A stretch of 64,000 nt of DNA from Chelatococcus asaccharovorans (GTDB lineage Bacteria; Pseudomonadota; Alphaproteobacteria; Rhizobiales; Beijerinckiaceae): positions 235,489-299,488 of the forward strand of contig NZ_QJJK01000011.1 in the NCBI RefSeq assembly GCF_003201475.1, written 5' to 3'. The notes under the pieces are model-generated. The model was given only the letters and a program-made list of their open reading frames with translations, had not been told where the DNA came from and made no database searches. The translations under genes were made by a program, and so were the position numbers. Shown here piece after piece: positions 44,022-53,325 of the stretch (its first letter is position 1; each line of letters begins with the position of its first letter).

Positions 44022-44807
44022 ATGGTGAGTCTGTCTGGCGAAGAGATTGAGCGCTATGCGCGCCACATCATCCTGCGGGACGTCGGCGGTCCGGGGCAGG
44101 CCAAGCTGAAGGCCGCCCGCGTGCTGGTCATCGGTGCCGGAGGCCTCGGCTCGCCGCTCCTGCAATATCTGGCCGCGGCCGGCGTCGGCACGATCGGCAT
44201 TGCCGACGACGACATCGTGTCGCTCTCGAATCTGCAGCGCCAGGTCATCCATGGCACCCCCGACATCGACCGACCCAAGGTCGACAGCGCCGTCGATGCG
44301 ATCGCCCGCCTCAATCCGCATGTTCAGGTCGTGCCGCATCGCCTGCGGGTTGTCCCGGGCAATGTGGAAGCGCTCCTGGCGGACTATGACGTCATCGCCG
44401 ACGGCTCGGACAATTTCGCGACACGCTATCTGGTGTCGGATACGGCCTTCCGCGTCGGGCGGCCGCTGGTGATGGGCGCGCTCGGCACCTTCGATGCCTC
44501 CCTCACGACCATACGCGCCCATGAGCGCGGGCCGGACGGGCGGCCCAACCCGACCTATCGCTGCCTGTTTCCCGAACCGCCCGCGCCGGGCACGGTGCCG
44601 ACCTGCGAGGAGGCCGGCATCATCGGTGCCCTGCCGGGGCTCGTCGGATCGCTGATGGCCCTTGAAGTGATCCGCGCCATCGTCGGGTTTGGTGAGGGTC
44701 TCGTCGGCCGCCTGCTGCTCATCGACGCGCTGACCATGCGCTTCGAGACCCTGAGCTACGGCTGGGACCCGGACAACGTCTTGAGCGGCGTGGACGCAAG
44801 CCCCTAG
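44022..44807 (+). CDS. HesA/MoeB/ThiF family E1-like adenylyltransferase
   Basis: A 261-residue enzyme that activates the C-terminal glycine of a ubiquitin-like sulfur carrier (MoaD or ThiS) with ATP, used in molybdopterin or thiamine synthesis. Nucleotide loop VIGAGGLGSPL (37-47), Arg73 in LQRQVIHG, catalytic Asp130 (ADGSDNFATR) and the Cys195 loop VPTCEEAGI are conserved. Of the two zinc CxxC pairs of MoeB, the first is reduced to TYRC (only Cys181) and the second is absent, so the zinc site is lost. The stop codon TAG is part of the flanking repeat's CTAGAG end. Confidence 0.9.
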   Translation: MVSLSGEEIERYARHIILRDVGGPGQAKLKAARVLVIGAGGLGSPLLQYLAAAGVGTIGIADDDIVSLSNLQRQVIHGTPDIDRPKVDSAVDAIARLNPHVQVVPHRLRVVPGNVEALLADYDVIADGSDNFATRYLVSDTAFRVGRPLVMGALGTFDASLTTIRAHERGPDGRPNPTYRCLFPEPPAPGTVPTCEEAGIIGALPGLVGSLMALEVIRAIVGFGEGLVGRLLLIDALTMRFETLSYGWDPDNVLSGVDASP

Positions 44808-44911
44808 AGCAAATCCGGCTTGGATGGAATCGTCTGGCACCATCCAAGCCGGTGAATTTGCTCGTCAATTTTTGAGCGGAGCCAAGTCCGCAACAGACGG
44901 ACTTGCTCCAG
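44804..44911. repeat. 108-bp CTAGAG...CTCCAG repeat (right of the ThiF-like gene)
   Basis: It is oriented inversely to the 43562-43668 copy: read in the same sense, both contain GAATCCGGCTT/AAATCCGGCTT, GATGGAATC, GGTGAATTTGCTCGT/GATGAATTTGCTCGT, TTGAGCGGA/CTGAGCGGA and AAGTCCG...CGGACTTGCTC. Its first bases supply the ThiF-like stop codon and its end is 4 bp from the stop of the hydrolase gene. Confidence 0.9.
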
Positions 44912-44915
44912 CTGC

Positions 44916-45689
44916 TCACGCCATAGCCGCGACGGCCGCGACGAGACGTTCGATGTCCTCCGGGCGGGACAAGCGGTGATCGCCGTCCTTGATCAGGGTC
45001 AGGGTCACGGCCTCGCCGGGCAGATGTTCCACGAAGCCGAGCACATGCCGCCACGGCACATCCGGATCTTCCATGCCCTGCAGAATGTGGACCGGGCATC
45101 CCGGCTCGATGGCGCCGTCGAGCAACAGATGCCGGCGGCCATCCTCGATCAATCCACGGGTTATGGCATAGGGCTCGCCATACTGCGATGGCCGCATGAA
45201 CACCCCATCCGTCAGGATCACGCGCCGCGCCTCCTCGGGAAAGGCGTGCCACATCAGCCGCTCGGTAAAATCCACCGCCGGCGCGATCAGGACGAGCCCC
45301 GAAGGCGCGTGCGGCGAGCCCGCCGCGCGCAAGCGGAGCGTGGCAAGCAGCGCAAGCCAGCCGCCCATGGACGAGCCGACCAGGACAGGCGCGCCGTCCG
45401 TGTGCGTGGTTATGACGGCGATGCTTTCCTCCAGCCAGCGCGAAATCGTGCCGTCCTCGAAACGCCCGGTCGATTCGCCATGCCCGGAATAGTCGAAACG
45501 CAGGAAGGCCCGGCCCGCCTCGGCGGCCCATTCGTCCAGCGCCGTCGCCTTGGTGGCGCGCATGTCCGAGCGGAACCCGCCAAGCCAGACGACGGCCGGA
45601 CCGGCACCCGGACGTGACAGCACCGCGATGTCGCGGCGGCGTTCACCGTCGCCAACGCCAAGGAATTGCAGATCCGGCGTGTTGCCCAT
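44916..45689 (-). CDS. Alpha/beta hydrolase
   Basis: A 257-residue serine hydrolase with nucleophile Ser in VLVGSSMGGWLAL (about 103-115), acidic residue in MEDPDVPWR, and His in IKDGDHRLS. The segment LRFDYSGHGESTG precedes the nucleophile. The arrangement resembles small acyl-protein/palmitoyl thioesterase-like (ABHD10-type) hydrolases. ATG 45689 (MGNTPDLQ) is used because the upstream extension overlaps the divergent glycosyltransferase region. The substrate is unknown. Confidence 0.87.
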   Translation of the reverse strand: MGNTPDLQFLGVGDGERRRDIAVLSRPGAGPAVVWLGGFRSDMRATKATALDEWAAEAGRAFLRFDYSGHGESTGRFEDGTISRWLEESIAVITTHTDGAPVLVGSSMGGWLALLATLRLRAAGSPHAPSGLVLIAPAVDFTERLMWHAFPEEARRVILTDGVFMRPSQYGEPYAITRGLIEDGRRHLLLDGAIEPGCPVHILQGMEDPDVPWRHVLGFVEHLPGEAVTLTLIKDGDHRLSRPEDIERLVAAVAAMA

Positions 45690-45743
45690 AAGACTTTCTC
45701 CTGCACTATCATGCACGAATCGATCAGGAGGCGTCATACACTG

Positions 45744-47018
45744 GTGACCCAATCGACACGAGCGGGAGCGCCGCTGATCCTGCCGACAGGGACCAACCAT
45801 CCCCTGGCTGGCCGCGCCATCCTGCAGATCGTGCCGGAGCTGGAAGCAGGCGGCGCGGAACGAACGACCGTTGATATCGCGGCCGGCCTAGCTGCCGTTG
45901 GGGCACGCGCGCTCGTCGCGACTGAGGGCGGCAGGCTGGTGGGCGAGTTGCAGGCCAAGGGCGGCGTCTGGATCCCCTTCCCCGCCCGCACCAAGAACCC
46001 GCTGGCGATGGCGCTCAACGTGCGTCGGCTCATCCGCATCTGCCTCAACGATGGCGTCGAGATCCTCCACGCGCGGTCGCGCGCGCCCGCCTGGGTGGCG
46101 CTCGCCGCGGCCCGCACGCTAAAGATCCCGTTGGTCACAACCTATCACGGCAGCTATGCCGGGCGCTCCGCCGTGAAGGTGATGTATAATTCCGTGATGG
46201 CGCGCGGCGATGTGGTCATCGCCAATTCGATCTACACGGCGGATCTCATCCGCGCCGCCCATCCCATCGCCAACGGCCGCATCCGTGTCGTCTACCGCGG
46301 AACAGATCTGGCCCAGTATTCCGCAAGCGCCGTGCCGCCGGATCGCGTCGAGGCCTTGCGCAAAGCATGGGGCATCCCGCCGCACGAGCGGATCGTTCTG
46401 CTGGCCGGTCGTCTGACCGGGTGGAAGGGCCAGACCGTGCTGATCGACGCCGCGCGCAAGCTCGTCGACCTTGGCCTGCGGGATGTCGCCTTCGTTCTCG
46501 CCGGCGACCATCAGGGGCGCGACGGCTACGTGCGCGAGCTCGACCAGCAGATCGAGAGGCTCGGCCTCAAGGGCGTGGTCCGCCGCGTCGGCCATTGCGT
46601 CGACATGCCGGCGGCCTTTCTCGCCGCCTCGGTTGTCACCGTGCCCTCGACGGAGCCGGAGGCTTTCGGCCGTGTCGCCGTGGAAGCCCAGGCCATGGGC
46701 ACCTGCGTCGTCGTCGCCGATCTCGGCGCGGTCCCCGAAACCGTGCTCAGTCCGCCCCAGGTGCCGGCCTCTGAACGCACCGGCTGGCATGTGCCGCCCG
46801 GCAATGCCGACACCCTCGCGAATGCCATCGGGGAAGCACTCAATATGGGGGCCACCGCCTTGCAAGGCATGGCCGTGCGCGCAAGGCGCCATGTGGAAAG
46901 AAACTTCTCGCTTGAAAGCATGGTGAACGAGACTTTGGACATCTATTCGGCCCTTATCGAGCGCAAACCGCTCGAAACGACTGATACTTTTGCATCAGAC
47001 TCGCTCCACAAACGGTAG
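45744..47018 (+). CDS. Glycosyltransferase family 4 protein
   Basis: A 424-residue GT-B glycosyltransferase. An N-terminal acceptor domain contains QIVPELEAGGAERTTVDIA (about 33-51). The C-terminal donor domain has RIVLLAGRLTGWKGQ and the EPEAFGRVAVEAQAMG motif (EX7E, about 314-329) that binds the nucleotide sugar. It probably acts in cell-envelope polysaccharide or LPS synthesis, though no cluster surrounds it. The start is placed at GTG 45744 downstream of AGGAGG (45726-45731), with a rather long spacer; ATG 45711 is the alternative. Confidence 0.88.
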   Translation: MTQSTRAGAPLILPTGTNHPLAGRAILQIVPELEAGGAERTTVDIAAGLAAVGARALVATEGGRLVGELQAKGGVWIPFPARTKNPLAMALNVRRLIRICLNDGVEILHARSRAPAWVALAAARTLKIPLVTTYHGSYAGRSAVKVMYNSVMARGDVVIANSIYTADLIRAAHPIANGRIRVVYRGTDLAQYSASAVPPDRVEALRKAWGIPPHERIVLLAGRLTGWKGQTVLIDAARKLVDLGLRDVAFVLAGDHQGRDGYVRELDQQIERLGLKGVVRRVGHCVDMPAAFLAASVVTVPSTEPEAFGRVAVEAQAMGTCVVVADLGAVPETVLSPPQVPASERTGWHVPPGNADTLANAIGEALNMGATALQGMAVRARRHVERNFSLESMVNETLDIYSALIERKPLETTDTFASDSLHKR

Positions 47019-47049
47019 CTGGCCCGGAATCTGTTGACTTTCTGGGCTC

Positions 47050-47080
47050 TTGACGTGAATGTTGTTAGCTCAGCGTATTT
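47050..47080 (+). promoter_or_regulatory. Candidate promoter for infC
   Basis: TTGACG (47050-47055) followed after 19 bp by GTATTT (47075-47080) is the best -35/-10-like pair in the 174-bp gap between the glycosyltransferase and infC. The spacing is longer than ideal, so this is a weak call. It would give a leader of about 110 nt before the infC start. Confidence 0.35.
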
Positions 47081-47192
47081 TGCTAACCACGAACCATCCG
47101 TCCTGGTAACTCCATGTGACGCAGGGCTTTTGAGATGGCTCGGCACATGCAGATAATAGGGCTCAACCAGACGGCAACAGGAGAGCACTCCC

Positions 47193-47735
47193 ATTCGTAG
47201 GCCTATGAGATCCATCGCGGCTCCACAGAAGGAGGGTCCCCGCGCTAACCGAGACATTAGAGGTGTCCGCGAAGTTCAGCTGATCGACGAAACGGGTCAG
47301 AACCGTGGAGTTATGGCGCTCTTCGACGCACTGCGTGCTGCCGAGGAAGCCGGCCTCGATCTCGTCGAGATCGCACCGAACTCCGTACCGCCAGTCTGCA
47401 AGATCCTCGACCACGGCCGCTTCAAGTTCCTTGAGCAGAAGAAGGCCGCCGAGGCGCGCAAGAAGCAGAAGACCGTCGAGGTGAAGGAGATCAAGCTCCG
47501 TCCCGGCATCGATGACCACGACTACGAGGTCAAGATGAAAGCGGTGAAGCGCTTCTTCGAGGAAGGCGACAAGGTCAAGGTCACGCTCAGGTTCCGCGGC
47601 CGCGAAATGGCTCACCAGGATCTCGGCTACAAGCTCCTCGTGAAGGTGAAGGACGAGATGTCTGATATCGCCAAGGTCGAGAGCGAACCGCTGCTCGAAG
47701 GCCGCCAGATGGTCATGATCCTGGCGCCGCGCTGA
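47193..47735 (+). CDS. infC: Translation initiation factor IF-3, probable ATT start
   Basis: IF-3 binds the 30S subunit and enforces correct start-codon and initiator-tRNA selection. The product has the N domain ([16 protein letters not shown]), linker and C domain ([19 protein letters not shown]). ATG 47205 is in frame, but ATT at 47193 is preferred: AGGAG (47179-47183) is 9 nt from ATT and 21 nt from ATG, and the resulting start (Ile codon read as Met)-RRPM matches the MRRP start I recall for alphaproteobacterial IF-3. A non-canonical AUU start lets IF-3 repress its own translation, as in E. coli (established there). It is 180 residues long. Confidence 0.93.
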   Translation: MRRPMRSIAAPQKEGPRANRDIRGVREVQLIDETGQNRGVMALFDALRAAEEAGLDLVEIAPNSVPPVCKILDHGRFKFLEQKKAAEARKKQKTVEVKEIKLRPGIDDHDYEVKMKAVKRFFEEGDKVKVTLRFRGREMAHQDLGYKLLVKVKDEMSDIAKVESEPLLEGRQMVMILAPR

Positions 47736-47855
47736 CAGATGGTGCGACCCGGCGGTCTTTGCCGGGGTGATATGCCACAGGATACGCCTGTCGAAAGCGC
47801 AGGCGGATCAGTTGCCAAGCGGGCGCGTTTCTGCGATAAGCCCGACCTTCGTTGG

Positions 47856-47894
47856 AACCGCCCGGCCACTAGGGCTGCCGTGGCGGTTCTTTTT
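47856..47894 (+). terminator. Terminator/attenuator between infC and rpmI
   Basis: AACCGCC (47856-47862) pairs with GGCGGTT (47882-47888), extended inside by CGGC/GCCG across a one-base bulge, and is followed directly by CTTTTT. It lies 120 bp after infC and 66 bp before rpmI. Transcription of the ribosomal-protein genes must either read through it or start anew, so it is likely a control point. Confidence 0.8.
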
Positions 47895-47960
47895 GCTCAC
47901 ATGCAATGTGACAGCCGTGATCGGCGGGCAACCGCCCGGGAAGGCTGACGGGAGAGCCAA

Positions 47961-48164
47961 ATGCCCAAGTTGAAGACGAAATCGGGCGCTAAAAAGCGCT
48001 TCAAGATCACTGGGACGGGCAAGGTCGTTGCCGCGCAGGCGGGAAAGCGCCACGGCATGATCAAGCGGACGAAGAAGTTCATCCGTAACCAGCGGGGCAC
48101 CACCACGCTGTTCGAGGGTGATGCGAGGAACGTGAAGCAGTTCTTCCTCCCCAACAGCCGCTGA
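47961..48164 (+). CDS. rpmI: 50S ribosomal protein L35
   Basis: This 67-residue, very basic L35 starts [20 protein letters not shown] and contains [19 protein letters not shown], fully typical. ATG 47961 follows GGGAGAG. It is the first gene of rpmI-rplT; a terminator-like hairpin separates it from infC. Confidence 0.97.
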   Translation: MPKLKTKSGAKKRFKITGTGKVVAAQAGKRHGMIKRTKKFIRNQRGTTTLFEGDARNVKQFFLPNSR

Positions 48165-48205
48165 GTACCTCCCCGCAACGTTGAACCTATCCCAGGAGAT
48201 CGATC

Positions 48206-48568
48206 ATGGCCCGCGTCAAACGCGGCGTGACATCCCACGCCAAGCATAAGAAGGTTTTTAAGGCAGCCAAGGGTTTCTATGGCCGCCGCAAGAATACGAT
48301 CCGCACCGCCAAGGCGGCTGTCGATCGTGCGATGCAGTATTCCTACCGCGATCGCAAGAACAAGAAGCGCACGATCCGCGCGCTCTGGATCCAGCGCATC
48401 AACGCGGCTGTCCGCGAGCACGGGCTGACCTACAGCCGATTTATCGATGGCCTCGGCAAGGCAGGGGTCGAGATGGATCGCAAGGTATTGTCCGACATCG
48501 CCATCCGCGAGCCGGACGCCTTCAGGGCGATCGTCGAGAAGGCGAAGGCCGCGCTTCCCGCAGCCTGA
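48206..48568 (+). CDS. rplT: 50S ribosomal protein L20
   Basis: This 120-residue L20 starts [23 protein letters not shown] and shows the conserved [25 protein letters not shown] and [24 protein letters not shown]20 initiates 50S assembly and in some bacteria represses the operon by binding its leader. CCCAGGAG precedes ATG 48206. It is 41 bp after rpmI. Confidence 0.97.
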   Translation: MARVKRGVTSHAKHKKVFKAAKGFYGRRKNTIRTAKAAVDRAMQYSYRDRKNKKRTIRALWIQRINAAVREHGLTYSRFIDGLGKAGVEMDRKVLSDIAIREPDAFRAIVEKAKAALPAA

Positions 48569-48616
48569 TCGCGGGGGCTCATCGCCCCCTCTCGCCATAC
48601 CGGGGCCGATCACGTT

Positions 48617-48644
48617 CGGCGGCACAATCGCCGCCGGGCGTTTT
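48617..48644 (+). terminator. Terminator-like hairpin between rplT and pheS
   Basis: CGGCGGC (48617-48623) pairs with GCCGCCG (48630-48636) over a 6-nt loop, followed by GGCG and TTTT. It is a moderate terminator or attenuator in the 220-bp gap before pheS. A second GC hairpin without T-run lies at 48573-48589. Confidence 0.6.
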
Positions 48645-48788
48645 GTTGCGTCTCGGGCATTTTGCACTCCCGGGCCGCGCTGACTGTCATCGACGTTGAT
48701 CGTGCCGCCGCCAATTGCCTCCCGCAATGGCACCAGATGCGACTTCGCATTCGCAGGCCGACCGCGCGTCACGCCGCCGAGGGAACCG

Positions 48789-49871
48789 ATGAGCGACCTG
48801 TCCGGGCTCGAAACGACCATTACATCAGCCATTGCCGCCGCCGAAGACGAGGCGGCTCTGGAAGCCGTGCGCATCGCCGCGCTCGGCAAGAAGGGCTCGG
48901 TTTCCGAGCTCCTGAAGACGCTGGGCGCCATGACGCCGGATGAGCGGCGCGAAAAGGGCCCGCTCATCAACGGCCTGCGCGACCGGGTGTCGGCTGCGCT
49001 CGCCGCACGCAAGGCCGCGCTGGCCGAGAAGGCGCTTGAAGCCCGGCTCGCCTCCGAGCGCGTCGACGTCACCTTGCCGGTGCAGGAAGGCCCCGAGACC
49101 CGCGGCCGCATCCATCCGATCAGCCAGGTCATGGACGAATTGACGGCGATCTTCGCCGACATGGGCTTCTCCATCGCCGAAGGCCCCGACGTCGAGACGG
49201 ACTTCTACAATTTCACCGCGCTCAATTTCCCCGTCGGCCATCCGGCGCGGGAGATGCACGATACCTTCTTCTTCGCGCCGGACGAGACGGGCACGCGCAA
49301 GCTCCTGCGGACGCACACCAGCCCCGTGCAGATCCGCACGATGCTGTCGAAGAAGCCGCCGATCCGCGTGATCTGCCCCGGCCGCACCTATCGCTGCGAC
49401 AGCGACCAGACGCATACGCCGATGTTCCACCAGGTCGAGGGCCTCGTCATCGACAAGACCTCCCATCTCGGCCACCTCAAATGGATCCTCGAGGAGTTCT
49501 GCAAGGCCTTCTTCGAGGTCGACAGCGTCAAGATGCGCTTCCGCCCGTCGTTCTTCCCCTTCACCGAGCCGTCGGCCGAGGTCGATATCCAGTGCTCGCG
49601 CAAGGGCGGCGACATCCGCTTCGGCGAGGGCGAGGACTGGCTGGAGATCCTGGGTTGCGGCATGGTGCATCCCAATGTCATCCGCAACTGCGGGCTCGAT
49701 CCGGACGAGTACCAGGGCTTCGCCTGGGGCATGGGCATCGACCGCATCGCCATGCTGAAATACGGCATGCCGGACCTGCGCCCCTTCTTCGAGGCCGACG
49801 TGCGCTGGCTGAGCCACTACGGCTTCCGTCCGCTCGACCTGCCGACCCTGGCGGGCGGGTTGTCGACCTGA
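48789..49871 (+). CDS. pheS: Phenylalanine-tRNA ligase alpha subunit
   Basis: A 360-residue catalytic subunit from ATG 48789 ([11 protein letters not shown]). The N-terminal coiled-coil (about 1-95) binds tRNA. The class II catalytic core has [19 protein letters not shown], motif 2 [23 protein letters not shown] (about 195-217) and motif 3 [17 protein letters not shown]. It forms an alpha2-beta2 enzyme with PheT. Normally pheT follows at once, but here a DUF4304 gene is in between. Confidence 0.97.
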   Translation: MSDLSGLETTITSAIAAAEDEAALEAVRIAALGKKGSVSELLKTLGAMTPDERREKGPLINGLRDRVSAALAARKAALAEKALEARLASERVDVTLPVQEGPETRGRIHPISQVMDELTAIFADMGFSIAEGPDVETDFYNFTALNFPVGHPAREMHDTFFFAPDETGTRKLLRTHTSPVQIRTMLSKKPPIRVICPGRTYRCDSDQTHTPMFHQVEGLVIDKTSHLGHLKWILEEFCKAFFEVDSVKMRFRPSFFPFTEPSAEVDIQCSRKGGDIRFGEGEDWLEILGCGMVHPNVIRNCGLDPDEYQGFAWGMGIDRIAMLKYGMPDLRPFFEADVRWLSHYGFRPLDLPTLAGGLST

Positions 49872-49982
49872 GCGGGTGACAACGCAATGCTGATGACGCA
49901 TGGCCTTGTCTTGTCTGTTCACGGACGAAGCGGGCTTCATTGGCATGGAATCGCCCGCGCAGGTTGGAGCGAGGCAAGTCCC

Positions 49983-50480
49983 ATGGACGACGTAAATGAC
50001 GATGACCGCAAAGAAGCGATCAGGCGCCTGAAAGCTTCCCTGGGCGTGATTCTCAAGCCGGAAGGCTATCGTGCCCAGGACCTGAATTGGCGGAAGACAA
50101 CTGATGACGCGATCCTCGTGGTGAACGTGCAGCGCTCCATGTGGGGACAGGAAGCGTTTATCAATCTTGGCGTCTTTTCGAGGCGGCTAGGCGACCACGC
50201 TTCGCCGAAGGCTTTCCAGTGCCACCTCACAGCGCGAATTGGTCAACTGGCGCCGGAGATGGACGAGAAACTGCAAAGAATAACCTATCGGAGCCTGATC
50301 CAATCGGATGCGATGCTAACCGCGATCGATCAGACCATGCGTTCTCGAATACTTCCTCTGCTCGACGTAGCCTCTACCTACGAGGGACAACGTCACGTCA
50401 TCGCTTCGATCAACAGGGCCAACAACATTTCCGCGGATGGCTGGTGGGTAACGGCACACGCTGTGCACGGCCTGAGCTGA
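49983..50480 (+). CDS. DUF4304 domain protein inserted between pheS and pheT
   Basis: A 165-residue cytoplasmic protein from ATG 49983. The pattern [46 protein letters not shown] (split over about 20-65) resembles DUF4304, a domain of unknown function scattered among bacteria and often found in variable genome regions. The GC content looks lower than that of pheS and pheT on either side. It ends 13 bp before pheT. An accessory gene inside an essential synthetase operon is unusual and suggests horizontal arrival; no function is inferred. Confidence 0.75.
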   Translation: MDDVNDDDRKEAIRRLKASLGVILKPEGYRAQDLNWRKTTDDAILVVNVQRSMWGQEAFINLGVFSRRLGDHASPKAFQCHLTARIGQLAPEMDEKLQRITYRSLIQSDAMLTAIDQTMRSRILPLLDVASTYEGQRHVIASINRANNISADGWWVTAHAVHGLS

Positions 50481-50493
50481 AAAGGGACGTTCC

Positions 50494-52917
50494 ATGAAAT
50501 TCACGCTCTCCTGGCTGAAGGACCACCTCGACACCACGGCGGACGCCGACGAGGTCGCGGCCGTCCTCAACCGCATCGGCCTCGAGGTCGAAGGCATCGA
50601 TGACAAGGCCAAGGCGCTGGCCCCCTATGTCATCGCACGCGTGGTGTCAGCCGTGCAGCATCCCAATGCCGACAGGCTCCGGGTCTGCATGGTCGATACC
50701 GGCGACGGCACGCCGATCCAGGTCGTCTGCGGCGCACCGAATGCCCGCGCCGGCATGACCTCGGTCTTCGCGCCGCCCGGCACCTACATTCCCGGCAAGA
50801 ACATCACCCTCGGCAAAGGCGTCATCCGCGGCGTCGAGTCGAACGGCATGCTCTGCTCGGAGGCCGAGCTTGAACTGTCGGAAGACCACGACGGCATCAT
50901 CGATCTGCCCGAGGATGCGCCCGTCGGCACCGCCTATGCGAGCTGGGCGAAGCTCGACGATGCCGTCATCGAGATCGCGGTGACGCCCGACCGTCCCGAT
51001 GCGCTCGGCATCGCCGGCATCGCACGCGATCTCGCAGCGGCGGGGCTCGGCCGCCTGAACACGCCGCCGGTGGCGACGATCCCCGGTGAGGGCTTCTGCC
51101 CCGTCGAAGTCTCGCTCGACTTCGCCGAGGACGACGCCCATCTTGCGCCCGCCTTTGCGCTCAGGCTGGTGCGCGGCGTGAAGAACGGCCCCTCGCCGGA
51201 TTGGCTGCAGAAGCGCCTGAAGGCCATCGGCCTCAGACCCATCAACGCGCTTGTCGACATCACCAACTACATCACCTTTGACCGGGGTCGGCCGCTGCAC
51301 GTCTTCGATGCCGCCAAGGTCAGCGGCAATCTCGTGGTGCGGCGTGCCCAGGACGGCGAGGAGATCCTGGCGCTCGACGGCAAGACCTACAAGCTCGATA
51401 ACGGCATGGTCGTCATCGCCGACGACAAGGGTGTGGAGTCGCTCGCCGGCATCATGGGCGGCGAGGCCTCCGGCTGCGATGAGGGCACCACCGACGTGCT
51501 GATCGAGTCGGCGCTGTGGGATGCGCTGAACATCGCGCAGACCGGCCGCAAGCTCGGTATCATCACCGATGCGCGCTACCGCTTCGAGCGCGGGGTCGAT
51601 CCGGCTTTCACCCTGCCGGGCATCGAGCTCGCGACACGGCTCGTGCTCGACCTTTGCGGCGGCGTTCCCAGCGAGGTGACGCTGGCGGGTGTGATACGCG
51701 ACAGCCACACACCCGTGCGCTTCCCCTGGAGCGAGGTGAAGCGCCTGAGCGGGCTGGACCTGCCCCAGGCCGAGATGGAGACGCATCTCGTGGCGCTCGG
51801 CTTCGACGTCGACAACCAGGGGGACACGGCGCTGGTGGCCGCCCCCTCCTGGCGGCCGGATATCGAAGGCAAGGCCGACCTCGCCGAGGAAATCATCCGC
51901 ATCGCCGGGCTCGACCGGGTTGCGTCCACGCCCTTCCCACGCCTCCATGCGACCGTGGCCGCGCCTGTGCTGACGCTTCTGCAGAAGCGCACGCGGCTTG
52001 CCAAGCGCACCCTCGCCGCCCGCGGCCTCGTGGAGGCCGTGACATGGTCCTTCATCAGCCATGACGAGGCAGTGCTGTTCGGCGGCGGTGATGCCCGGCT
52101 GGCGCTCGCCAACCCGATCGCCGCCGACCTCTCGGATATGCGGCCGAACCTCATTCCGGGGCTCGTCAAGGCCTTGCAACGCAACGCCGACCGCGGCTTC
52201 GCCGATGTCGCGCTGTTCGAGGTCGGACAGGTGTTCGCCTCGGACGAGCCGGAGGGACAGACCATCACGGCCGTTGCGGTGCGTCGCGGCACGGCCCATG
52301 CGGCCGGTACCGGCCGCCGCTGGGACGCCGAGGCGAAGCCTGTCGATGCGTTCGACGCCAAGGGCGACGCCTTCGGCCTCATGACGGCGCTCGGCATCGC
52401 CACGGCCGGCGTGCAGGTCGTCGCCGGCGGGCCAGCCTGGTACCATCCCGGCCGTTCCGCCACGCTGCAGTTCGGGCCGAAGGCAGTCATCGGCGCGTTC
52501 GGGGAGCTTCATCCGCGCATTCTCGCCGCCCTCGACGCCAAGGGGCCGATCGTCGCCTGCGAGATCACGCTCGACCTCTTGCCGCCGCCCAAGGCGAAGC
52601 CCACCAAGGTCAAGCCGAAGCTGTCCCTGCCGGACTTCCAGCCGGTGACGCGCGACTTCGCCTTCGTGGTGGAAGCGGGTGTCGCCGCCGCTGACATCCT
52701 GAAGGCTGCCCAGGGCGCCGAGCGCAACCTGATCGCCGACACCTCGGTCTTCGACATCTACGAAGGCGCGGGCGTCGGCGAGGGCAAGAAGTCGGTGGCC
52801 GTCGCCGTCGTGCTCCAGCCGACGGAAAAGACCCTGACCGATCAGGACATCGAGGCGGTGTCAGCCAAGATCGTCGCGGCCGTCGCCAAGAAGACGGGCG
52901 CGACGCTACGCGGCTGA
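50494..52917 (+). CDS. pheT: Phenylalanine-tRNA ligase beta subunit
   Basis: An 807-residue editing/tRNA-binding subunit with full domain order. A tRNA_bind EMAP-like domain (about 40-150, [21 protein letters not shown]) comes first, then the B3/B4 editing domain ([24 protein letters not shown]), the B5 domain (about 405-470), the class-II-like inactive core, and the C-terminal FDX-ACB anticodon-binding domain ([17 protein letters not shown]... to the end). Length is normal. AAAGGGACG precedes ATG 50494, only 13 bp after the DUF4304 gene. Confidence 0.97.
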   Translation: MKFTLSWLKDHLDTTADADEVAAVLNRIGLEVEGIDDKAKALAPYVIARVVSAVQHPNADRLRVCMVDTGDGTPIQVVCGAPNARAGMTSVFAPPGTYIPGKNITLGKGVIRGVESNGMLCSEAELELSEDHDGIIDLPEDAPVGTAYASWAKLDDAVIEIAVTPDRPDALGIAGIARDLAAAGLGRLNTPPVATIPGEGFCPVEVSLDFAEDDAHLAPAFALRLVRGVKNGPSPDWLQKRLKAIGLRPINALVDITNYITFDRGRPLHVFDAAKVSGNLVVRRAQDGEEILALDGKTYKLDNGMVVIADDKGVESLAGIMGGEASGCDEGTTDVLIESALWDALNIAQTGRKLGIITDARYRFERGVDPAFTLPGIELATRLVLDLCGGVPSEVTLAGVIRDSHTPVRFPWSEVKRLSGLDLPQAEMETHLVALGFDVDNQGDTALVAAPSWRPDIEGKADLAEEIIRIAGLDRVASTPFPRLHATVAAPVLTLLQKRTRLAKRTLAARGLVEAVTWSFISHDEAVLFGGGDARLALANPIAADLSDMRPNLIPGLVKALQRNADRGFADVALFEVGQVFASDEPEGQTITAVAVRRGTAHAAGTGRRWDAEAKPVDAFDAKGDAFGLMTALGIATAGVQVVAGGPAWYHPGRSATLQFGPKAVIGAFGELHPRILAALDAKGPIVACEITLDLLPPPKAKPTKVKPKLSLPDFQPVTRDFAFVVEAGVAAADILKAAQGAERNLIADTSVFDIYEGAGVGEGKKSVAVAVVLQPTEKTLTDQDIEAVSAKIVAAVAKKTGATLRG

Positions 52918-52950
52918 TCGCACCTGGGGCCCAGTTGAGAGAACCAGGCG

Positions 52951-53064
52951 GTCATTCCGGGGCGGCCGGAGGCCGAGCCCGGAAACCATGAACACCGGCA
53001 TGGCTCATTGGGCGCTGTCGTGTTCATGGATCCCGGACAGCGGCTGCGCCGCTTCCGGGATGAC
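52951..53064. repeat. ~114-bp nested palindrome (CATGAACAC family), copy B
   Basis: The outer ends are GTCATTCCGGG and CCGGGATGAC. Inside are CCCGGAAACCATGAACACCG and the inverted GTGTTCATGGATCCCGG, with GGCCGGAGGCC and GCGGCTGCGCCGC hairpins. It is clearly the same family as 42116-42231. Confidence 0.87.
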
Positions 53065-53115
53065 GCTGGCGCGTTGCGGCCTTGGCGAACGGCAGAATAC
53101 GTAGCCATCCTCGCG

Positions 53116-53203
53116 GTCATTCCGGGGCCTCGCGTTGGCGAGGAGCCCGGAATCCATGAACACCGCGCGGACAGGTAGGTGCGAAGGGCCGGCCCGGAAT
53201 GAC
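53116..53203. repeat. ~88-bp nested palindrome (CATGAACAC family), truncated copy C
   Basis: It starts GTCATTCCGGGG and contains CTCGCGTTGGCGAG and CCCGGAATCCATGAACACCG. The right half is shortened and ends GGCCCGGAATGAC. It lies 51 bp after copy B in the gap following pheT, which has no gene. Confidence 0.75.
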
Positions 53204-53237
53204 GCCGACCTTCCGTCTGGAATCAACAGCTCTATCT

Positions 53238-53268
53238 CAAAAGAAAAGGCGGGCCTCATGCCCGCCTT
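53238..53268 (-). terminator. Rho-independent terminator for hsp20-DUF1150
   Basis: On the minus strand AGGCGGGC pairs with GCCCGCCT (53047-scale distance from the gene is short: stem at 53247-53254 and 53260-53267) with a 5-nt loop, followed by TTTTCTTTTG. It lies about 58 bp after the DUF1150 stop. Confidence 0.88.
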
Positions 53269-53325
53269 CGCCCGTCCGGTGCAAGACCGGCGAGATGCAA
53301 CCGTCACCCCCGATTCGACGCCCAC

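Noticed and set aside
50647..52512. 621-aa minus-strand frame
   Set aside because: It is antisense to pheT, which has every expected domain; the frame is a codon-bias artefact.
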